A stretch of 11,319 nt of DNA. It comes from Acidobacteriota bacterium. GTDB lineage: Bacteria; Acidobacteriota; Terriglobia; Terriglobales; Acidobacteriaceae. Made by a program: the position numbers and the translations under genes. The stretch spans positions 1 to 11,319 of the forward strand of contig JAKCDN010000062.1 in NCBI GenBank assembly GCA_021841795.1, given 5' to 3'. Below are positions 6,274 through 11,319 of this stretch, one piece after another; the first letter of the stretch is position 1, and every line of letters starts with the position of its first letter. Below the pieces are notes generated by a model, which did not search any database, had not been told where the DNA came from, and saw only the letters and a program-made list of their open reading frames with translations.

Positions 6274-7371
6274 ATGACCGATATGCGCCTCAGTCCGCGG
6301 GAGCGGCTGGTGCTGACCGCCATCATCGAGTTGTATATTGCGACCGGAGAGCCGGTGGCATCGCAGGCGTTGGCGCGCGTATTTGTCGACCGGGAGGGAT
6401 TGAGCTCCGCGACGCTGCGCAACGTGATGGCGGCGCTGGGCGAGGCGGGGCTGCTGGAGCAGCCGCATGCATCGGCGGGACGGGTACCGACGGCGGCAGC
6501 CTTTCGTAACTACGTGGGACAGATTCAGCAGCCGGGACGGCCGCAGGCTATGGGCATGGGCGGAGCCGGCAACGCGGATTCGCCGCTGAGTGTTGAGCGG
6601 CGGGGACAAATTGAAGAGAGCTTCTCCGGCGTGGCGAGCACGCACGAGTATCTGAAACGGACCTCGCACGTTCTGGCCACACTTTCGCACGGACTGGGCG
6701 TGGCGCTGGCGAACACGGCGACAGGACAGGTGCTGGAGCACATACACTTTTCGCGGCTGGCAACGGGGCGCGTGCTGGCGGTGCTGGTGACGCAGGCAGG
6801 CGCAGTTCTGGACCGCGTGCTGACACTCGACCGGGAGTTGGCGCCACTGGAGCTGGAGACAGCGAGCCGGTATCTGAACGAGAACTTTCGCGGCTGGCCT
6901 GTCGACCGGATTCGCGTAGAGGTAGAGCGGAGGGTGGAGATTGAGCGGGAGGCCTACCGCGAGTTGCTGAGTTCAGTGGAAGAGTTGTGCCGCAAGGGCG
7001 CGCTGGCCGGCGGCGAGGGCGTACCGGCGCTGTTTGTGGAGGGGATGGCGAACCTGATCGGCGCGGAGCAGGATCGGGAGCGGCTGCGACAGATGCTGCT
7101 GGCGCTTGAAGCGAAGCAGCGGCTGGTGGAGCTGCTGACCGCGTACGTGGATGGCCGGGAGCAGGAGGTTCGCGTCGTGGTGGGTCTGGATGCGGCCTCG
7201 CCTGCGATGCAGGACCTGGTGCTGATCGGCGCGCCGGCGCGGCTGGGCAGCACGAATGTGGGAACGGTCGCGGTGATTGCGCCGACGCGGATCCAGTACC
7301 AGGAGATGATCGAGGCGGTGAGCTACATTGCGCGGCTCTCAGAGCGCCTGCTGGATGTTCCCAACGCATAA
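6274..7371 (+). CDS. hrcA: Heat-inducible transcription repressor HrcA
   Basis: HrcA represses class I heat-shock genes by binding an inverted-repeat operator and is kept active by the GroE chaperonin. The 365-residue product starts with a winged helix at about 4-72: LSPRERLVLTAIIELYIATGEPV, the recognition stretch LSSATLRNVMAALGEAGLL, and the wing signature EQPHASAGRVPT. A GAF-like and dimerisation region follows, with the family endings LFVEGMANLI and VVGLDAASPAMQDLVLIGAPARLGSTNVGTVAVIAPTRIQYQEMIEAVSYIARLSERL. Length is normal (about 340-370). ATG 6274 is preceded by AGAGGCGGG; a second in-frame ATG at 6283 is possible. It is first of three same-strand heat-shock genes, with grpE beginning 104 bp downstream. 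It is probably transcribed from the TTGACT/TAGACT promoter at 6137-6165. Confidence 0.97.
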   Translation: MTDMRLSPRERLVLTAIIELYIATGEPVASQALARVFVDREGLSSATLRNVMAALGEAGLLEQPHASAGRVPTAAAFRNYVGQIQQPGRPQAMGMGGAGNADSPLSVERRGQIEESFSGVASTHEYLKRTSHVLATLSHGLGVALANTATGQVLEHIHFSRLATGRVLAVLVTQAGAVLDRVLTLDRELAPLELETASRYLNENFRGWPVDRIRVEVERRVEIEREAYRELLSSVEELCRKGALAGGEGVPALFVEGMANLIGAEQDRERLRQMLLALEAKQRLVELLTAYVDGREQEVRVVVGLDAASPAMQDLVLIGAPARLGSTNVGTVAVIAPTRIQYQEMIEAVSYIARLSERLLDVPNA

Positions 7372-7475
7372 GCGGGAGGTTTAAGGGCAGCCTGCGGAAG
7401 CTTGTGCACCCGCTCCCCGGGGCTCTTCATCCAAAATAGAACTAAGCGTGGAACCATGTAAGAAGAAGGCGCCGC

Positions 7476-8096
7476 ATGATGCCGATCGAGGAGACAGAAG
7501 AGTTGAGGACGAAGGAATCAAAGAAGGCCGCCGCGAACGGCAAAGAGACGAAGATTGACCCGGCGACCGAGTTGCCGCCGCCCGACGAGCCGATCACCGA
7601 TGCGGAGACGGCAGAGGCAACGCCGTCAGCGGACCCGACCGAGATGGAACAACTGCGGGGCGAGCGGGATCAACTGGTGGACCGGATGGCGCGGATGCAG
7701 GCGGAGTTTGAGAACGCGCGCAAACGCACCGAGCGTGAGAAGGCGGATTTTCGCGACCATGTGACGGGGAGCGTCGTAGAGCAGTTTCTGCCGGTGCTGG
7801 ACAACTTTGAGCTGGCGCTCAAGGCCACGGGATCAGAGGAGCAATTGCGCACGGGCGTGAACCTGATCGTGAAACAGATGGAAGAGGTTCTGAACAAGAT
7901 GCAGGTAAGCGCAATTCCGGCGGTGGGCGAGGCTTTCGACCCGCATGTGCACGAGGCGCTGGGAACGGTGGAGTGCGCGGACGTGCCCGACCAGCATGTG
8001 GCTGAAGAAGTGCGCCGCGGGTACCGGATCCGAGAAAAGCTGCTGCGGCCGGCGCTGGTGCGGGTGGCGCATAACGCGAAACAGGTGAGCGAGTGA
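7476..8096 (+). CDS. grpE: Nucleotide exchange factor GrpE (DnaK co-chaperone)
   Basis: GrpE dimers release ADP from DnaK and reset its substrate cycle in the cytosol. The 206-residue product has a long charged, Pro/Glu/Thr-rich disordered N-terminus (about 1-55). The dimer-forming coiled coil follows (EQLRGERDQLVDRMARMQAEFENARKRTEREK), then the helical bundle (VVEQFLPVLDNFELALKA). The C-terminal beta domain carries the family signature FDPHVHEALG...VAEEVRRGYRIREKLLRPALVRVA. ATG 7476 is preferred because GAAGG lies 6 nt upstream; a second ATG follows directly. It is spaced 104 bp from hrcA and 165 bp from dnaJ, wide for a tight operon but with no obvious terminator between them. No unusual residues seen. 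Confidence 0.97.
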   Translation: MMPIEETEELRTKESKKAAANGKETKIDPATELPPPDEPITDAETAEATPSADPTEMEQLRGERDQLVDRMARMQAEFENARKRTEREKADFRDHVTGSVVEQFLPVLDNFELALKATGSEEQLRTGVNLIVKQMEEVLNKMQVSAIPAVGEAFDPHVHEALGTVECADVPDQHVAEEVRRGYRIREKLLRPALVRVAHNAKQVSE

Positions 8097-8261
8097 CATG
8101 AGGCGGCAGCAGGTGCGTGCATCGTTCCGGAAGGACGGGCGCCAGCAGTCGAATCAAGGATATCGCGCAAGCGCGGATTGTATGAGGGCGAGAGTTTAAA
8201 AGGCTTAAGGGCCGATGAAAAGAGCTGAGGGCCGGGATCGGACAGCAGCCAGCTTTTTCGG

Positions 8262-9401
8262 ATGGGTTTGAATACAACAGTGAGCAAAGCAGATTATTAC
8301 GAGGTGCTGGGCGTTTCGCGTGACGCCACCGATCAGGAGCTGAAGAGCGCGTACCGCAAGCAGGCGCTGAAGCACCATCCCGATCGCAATCCGGGCGACC
8401 ATACCGCCGAAGAGAAGTTCAAAGAGGCCAGCGAAGCCTACCAGGTGCTGAGCGACGCGGACAAGCGCGCGGCCTACGACCGCTACGGACACGCCGGGCT
8501 GGGCGCTCAGGGGTTCGGAGCCAACCCGTTTGCGGGCGGGGTGGACCTGGGGGATATTTTTGGCGATCTGTTCGGCGAGATGTTCTCGATGGGCGGGTCG
8601 CGCTCAGGAACGCGGGGCCAGCGCCAGCAGAAGGGCGACGATCTTCGCTTCGATCTGACGATCGATTTCGAGGGTGCGATCTTCGGCACGGAGACGGAGG
8701 TAAAGATCCGCCGTCTGCAGACGTGCGGCGTGTGCAGCGGCCAGGGCAGCGCCTCAGGCCGGGGGCCGAGCACATGCAGCCAGTGCCACGGGCACGGGCA
8801 GATCCGCTACCAGCAGGGATTCTTTTCAGTGGCGCGCACCTGTGTGGCCTGCAGCGGAACGGGGTCAGTGATCGGCGACCCGTGCACGGCCTGCCGCGGC
8901 GAGGGCCGCGTGGCGAACGAGGTGAAGCTGAATGTGAAGGTTCCGCCGGGCGTCGAAGAGGGAACGCGCATCCGCTACTCGGGCGAGGGCGATTCAGGCC
9001 GGCGCGGCGGACCCAAGGGCGACCTGTACATTGTTCTCTCCATCCGTCCGCACGATTTTTTCGAGCGCCACGGAACCGATCTCTATTGCGTGATTCCGAT
9101 CAGCTTTCCGCAGGCGGCGCTGGGCACGGAGTTTGAGATTCGCGGCATCGACGGCCCGGTCAACGTGAAGGTTCCCGAGGGCACGCAGAGCGGGCGGGAG
9201 ATTCGCGTGCGAGGACGCGGGGTTCCGCGGCTGAACGATCGCGGGAACGGCGATCTGATCGTGAAGCTGGTGGTGCAGATTCCGCGCAAGCTGAACCGGG
9301 CACAGCGCGAGCTGGTGGCCAAGCTGTCAGAGACGATGACGGTGGAGAACAACCCTACGTCTCCGGGCCTGATTGAGAAGATGAAGGACCTGTTCAGCTA
9401 G
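8262..9401 (+). CDS. dnaJ: Chaperone protein DnaJ (Hsp40, class A J-protein)
   Basis: DnaJ delivers unfolded clients to DnaK and stimulates its ATPase. The 379-residue product has all class A parts in order. The J domain (about 10-75) carries HPD at 39-41. A Gly/Phe-rich linker follows ([15 protein letters not shown]...[13 protein letters not shown]). The zinc domain has four complete CxxCxGxG repeats (C155/158, C172/175, C194/197, C208/211). Last are the two C-terminal beta-barrel client-binding domains ([39 protein letters not shown]) and the dimerisation tail. The start is uncertain: ATG 8262 lacks a Shine-Dalgarno sequence, and GTG 8280 ([11 protein letters not shown]) fits the usual family start equally well. 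It is the third gene of the hrcA-grpE-dnaJ cluster; dnaK is not between grpE and dnaJ. A strong hairpin follows 33 bp after the stop. Confidence 0.97.
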   Translation: MGLNTTVSKADYYEVLGVSRDATDQELKSAYRKQALKHHPDRNPGDHTAEEKFKEASEAYQVLSDADKRAAYDRYGHAGLGAQGFGANPFAGGVDLGDIFGDLFGEMFSMGGSRSGTRGQRQQKGDDLRFDLTIDFEGAIFGTETEVKIRRLQTCGVCSGQGSASGRGPSTCSQCHGHGQIRYQQGFFSVARTCVACSGTGSVIGDPCTACRGEGRVANEVKLNVKVPPGVEEGTRIRYSGEGDSGRRGGPKGDLYIVLSIRPHDFFERHGTDLYCVIPISFPQAALGTEFEIRGIDGPVNVKVPEGTQSGREIRVRGRGVPRLNDRGNGDLIVKLVVQIPRKLNRAQRELVAKLSETMTVENNPTSPGLIEKMKDLFS

Positions 9402-9433
9402 AACCGGCAGAGATCCCCAAAGACCGCGGTTCC

Positions 9434-9466
9434 CGGGTTTCGATCTCGCGATGAGATCGAAACCCG
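9434..9466. terminator. 14-bp perfect hairpin downstream of dnaJ, probable end of the heat-shock cluster
   Basis: CGGGTTTCGATCTC (9434-9447) and GAGATCGAAACCCG (9453-9466) pair without mismatch around the 5-nt loop GCGAT. It starts 33 bp past the dnaJ stop and lies between convergent transcripts. There is no T-tract on either side, so it may act as a bidirectional roadblock, an mRNA 3'-end stabiliser, or a copy of an intergenic repeat. Confidence 0.5.
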
Positions 9467-9484
9467 CGGGCCTGATTTCGAGAG

Positions 9485-9500
9485 GCGCGCGACCGCGCGC
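9485..9500. repeat. GCGCGC inverted repeat
   Basis: GCGCGC at 9485-9490 and 9495-9500, separated by GACC, form a 6-bp stem 18 bp after the larger hairpin. In GC-rich DNA this could be chance, but together the two make a tandem hairpin pair. Confidence 0.3.
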
Positions 9501-9622
9501 AAGCGGCGGCGGCTCCATGCTTCCGCGCGGTCCGGCGCTCAAGGGCGAGACAGTCCGCAACCTAAAATCGCGGCGCTGCTCGATCCCGGCGAGATCCTGG
9601 CGTCTGGCGCGCTTTCCGGTGA

Positions 9623-9645
9623 TGCCGGCGCAGAGCGCGCCGGCA
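9623..9645. repeat. 9-bp perfect inverted repeat in the dnaJ-tRNA gap
   Basis: TGCCGGCGC (9623-9631) and GCGCCGGCA (9637-9645) pair perfectly around the 5-nt loop AGAGC. It has no T-tract. Function is unknown; it lies about 200 bp downstream of the tRNA-Ala 3' end, so it could belong to either transcript. Confidence 0.35.
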
Positions 9646-9848
9646 CGAACCGTCCGCAATCAAGACGAGAGAGCGGACCCGCATGGGCGGGCATGACTCT
9701 ATGCCGCGGTGGCACATTCGAGCGCGATCAAGCTCCATCGCAGCACATCAGCGGATGCAGGGCGCGAGCATTTGCGCATGCGTGAGCACGCGGCTGAAGC
9801 AATCCGGAGATTGCCGCCGCAGGAGGGTTCTGAAATTTGGAGGGATTT

Positions 9849-9924
9849 TGGTGGAGCTGAGCGGGATCGAACCGCTGGCCTCCTCGTTGCGAACGAGGCG
9901 CTCTCCCAGCTGAGCTACAGCCCC
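9849..9924 (-). tRNA. tRNA-Ala (anticodon CGC), CCA encoded
   Basis: The minus strand folds into a perfect 76-nt cloverleaf. The acceptor strands GGGGCTG and CAGCTCC contain the alanine identity pair G3-U70. The D-arm is GCTC...GAGC, and the anticodon stem CCTCG/CGAGG encloses the loop TTCGCAA with anticodon CGC at positions 34-36 (9891-9889). A 5-nt variable loop is followed by the T-arm AGCGG-TTCGATC-CCGCT. The discriminator is A and CCA is encoded. It reads the Ala codon GCG, which is frequent in this GC-rich window. It is convergent with dnaJ. Confidence 0.97.
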
Positions 9925-9936
9925 ACGACTCTTATT

Positions 9937-9964
9937 AGTTTACCAGCGGATCGAGAATCCTGAA
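9937..9964 (-). promoter_or_regulatory. Possible tRNA-Ala promoter
   Basis: On the minus strand TTCAGG (9964-9959) and TAAACT (9942-9937) are 16 bp apart, placing the -10 about 12 bp before the tRNA 5' end. The hexamers match consensus only in part, so this is a weak call supported mainly by position. Confidence 0.25.
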
Positions 9965-10166
9965 AGGGCGGCCACGGACCGAGCAGTGCGCGAGGAGCCT
10001 GGTTCCGGGCAGAGCGGCGTCTGGCTGCCGCGCGGGCCCTGCCGGAAGTGAACCAATGCCCCCTGCGATTTTGAGCCGGGGGCTGATCCTGAGACCTGCA
10101 GGACAGGCGATGGGAAGACGGGGTTGCGGTTTTACGTGCGCGCAAGGAGATCACGCGGACGCATGG

Positions 10167-11319
10167 CTAAAGCTGGTTCATGTTGGCGAGGAACTCGGCG
10201 TTGTTGCGGACGCGCTCAAGGCGGCTGATCAGCAGCTCCATGGCTTCAACGGGGGACAGGGGATTGAGGACGCGGCGCAGGATGAAGACGCGCTGGAGGT
10301 CTTCCTTGGGGATGAGCAGCTCTTCCTTGCGGGTTCCGGAGCGCTGGATGTCGATGGCCGGGAAGACGCGCTTGTCGACCAGCTTGCGGTCGAGGATGAT
10401 TTCCATGTTGCCGGTGCCCTTGAACTCCTCAAAGATGACTTCGTCCATGCGGGAGCCGGTGTCAACGAGGGCGGTGGCGATGATGGTGAGCGAACCGCCT
10501 TCTTCGATGTTGCGCGCAGCGCCGAAGAAGCGCTTGGGGCGCTGCAGGGCATTCGAGTCCACGCCGCCGGAGAGGACTTTGCCCGAGGGAGGAACGATGG
10601 TGTTGTAGGCGCGGGCGAGACGGGTGATGGAGTCGAGCAGGATGACGACATCGCGCTTGTGCTCGACCAGGCGCTTGGCCTTCTCGATGACCATTTCGGC
10701 GACCTGGACGTGGCGGGCGGCGGGCTCGTCAAAGGTGGAGCTGATGACCTCTCCCTTGACCGAGCGCTGCATGTCGGTGACTTCTTCAGGGCGCTCGTCG
10801 ATGAGCAGGACGATGAGGACCACCTCAGGGTGGTTGGAGGTAATGGAGTTGGCGATGGACTGCAGGAGCATGGTTTTGCCGGTGCGCGGGGGAGCGACGA
10901 TGAGTCCGCGCTGGCCCTTGCCGACAGGCGTAAGCAAATCCATGACGCGCCCGCTCAGCCCTTCGCGGACGGTCTCCATCTTAATGCGCTCCTGCGGATA
11001 GAGCGGAGTGAGGTTGTCGAAGAGAATCTTGTTGCGGGTTTCTTCAGGAGACTCGAAGTTGATGGCCTCGATTTTTACGAGGGCGAAGTACTTCTCGCCT
11101 TCGTGAGGCGGGCGGACGTTGCCGCTGATGGAGTCGCCGGTTTTGAGATCGAACTTGCGAATCTGCGAGGGGGAGACGTAGATGTCGTCCGGCCCAGGCA
11201 GGTAGTTGTAATCGGGCGAGCGGAGGAAGCCATAGCCGTCGGGAAGGATCTCAAGGACACCCTCGGCGAAGATGTGGCCTTCTTTTTCGCTTTGCGCCTG
11301 GAGGATCTTGAAGATGAGA
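10167..11319 (-). CDS. rho: Transcription termination factor Rho, N-terminus cut off by window
   Basis: Rho is a hexameric RNA-dependent ATPase that translocates along nascent RNA and ends transcription. 383 residues are visible, ending in EFLANMNQL and TAG. The N-terminal visible part is the cold-shock-like primary RNA-binding domain ([44 protein letters not shown]). The linker [20 protein letters not shown] follows, then the RecA-type ATPase: Walker [26 protein letters not shown], Walker [18 protein letters not shown], the Q-loop ([10 protein letters not shown]), and the R-loop stretch [12 protein letters not shown]. The P-loop reads PPRTGKT where E. coli has PPKAGKT, a variation within the family. 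The frame stays open to the right edge, so about 35 or more N-terminal residues lie outside; the ATG at 10979 is internal, not the start. Downstream, 9925-10166 holds no gene and only a weak 6-bp hairpin (10058-10083). Confidence 0.97.
   Translation of the reverse strand, partial: LIFKILQAQSEKEGHIFAEGVLEILPDGYGFLRSPDYNYLPGPDDIYVSPSQIRKFDLKTGDSISGNVRPPHEGEKYFALVKIEAINFESPEETRNKILFDNLTPLYPQERIKMETVREGLSGRVMDLLTPVGKGQRGLIVAPPRTGKTMLLQSIANSITSNHPEVVLIVLLIDERPEEVTDMQRSVKGEVISSTFDEPAARHVQVAEMVIEKAKRLVEHKRDVVILLDSITRLARAYNTIVPPSGKVLSGGVDSNALQRPKRFFGAARNIEEGGSLTIIATALVDTGSRMDEVIFEEFKGTGNMEIILDRKLVDKRVFPAIDIQRSGTRKEELLIPKEDLQRVFILRRVLNPLSPVEAMELLISRLERVRNNAEFLANMNQL

Larger units (their letters stand above)
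9402..9848. other. 447-bp gap between convergent dnaJ and tRNA-Ala, hairpin-rich, no convincing gene
   Basis: I find three strong inverted repeats here: 9434-9466, 9485-9500 and 9623-9645. Open frames exist on both strands, including one in the dnaJ frame after its TAG. They are Arg/Ala/Gly-rich, lack ribosome-binding sites, and resemble no family I know. The region has no tRNA-linked attachment repeat or integrase to suggest an inserted element. Confidence 0.55.

Noticed and set aside
9451..9913. Plus-strand open frames between dnaJ and rho, one running into the tRNA
   Set aside because: One overlaps the tRNA-Ala antisense; both are Arg/Ser/Ala-rich with no recognisable domain or start context.
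9849..9924. tRNA-Ala as an integration site
   Set aside because: No integrase, no second copy of the tRNA 3' end, and no composition change flanking the tRNA in this window.

Overview
This window looks like ordinary chromosomal DNA from a GC-rich Gram-negative soil bacterium. The best guess is Acidobacteriota of the Terriglobia type. That rests on overall impression: base composition, an hrcA-grpE-dnaJ cluster without dnaK, a PSMA-like M28 peptidase, an ASMT-like methyltransferase, and the style of the small secreted and membrane proteins. No 16S or other decisive marker is present. I see no integrase, transposase, phage gene, CRISPR array or defence module.

Layout from left to right. Positions 1-1737 (minus) hold a secreted M28B (glutamate carboxypeptidase II-like) metallopeptidase whose C-terminus lies outside the window. 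Positions 1876-2280 (minus) hold the mechanosensitive channel MscL with an unusual C-terminal four-cysteine ribbon. Positions 2448-2741 (minus) hold a small predicted three-helix membrane protein. Divergent from it, 2934-3959 (plus) is an O-methyltransferase-like gene broken by one in-frame TAG. Converging on that is a DAHP synthase (4163-5230, minus), the entry enzyme of the shikimate pathway. A small secreted protein of unknown function lies at 5413-5784 (minus).

A 489-bp divergent intergenic region (5785-6273) rich in inverted repeats leads into the heat-shock cluster: hrcA (6274-7371), grpE (7476-8096) and dnaJ (8262-9401), all plus strand. HrcA is the repressor, GrpE the nucleotide exchange factor and DnaJ the J-domain co-chaperone. 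Their partner DnaK is not encoded here. A hairpin-rich gap (9402-9848) separates dnaJ from a convergent tRNA-Ala(CGC) (9849-9924, minus). The window ends inside rho (10167 to the right edge, minus), which lacks only its N-terminus.

Most genes are single units facing different ways. Only hrcA-grpE-dnaJ forms an evident functional group. I do not see a clearly new biological system. The points most worth following up are the MscL-zinc-ribbon fusion, the amber-interrupted methyltransferase, the nested inverted repeats in the hrcA leader, and the structured intergenic DNA at 5977-6098 and 9434-9645.
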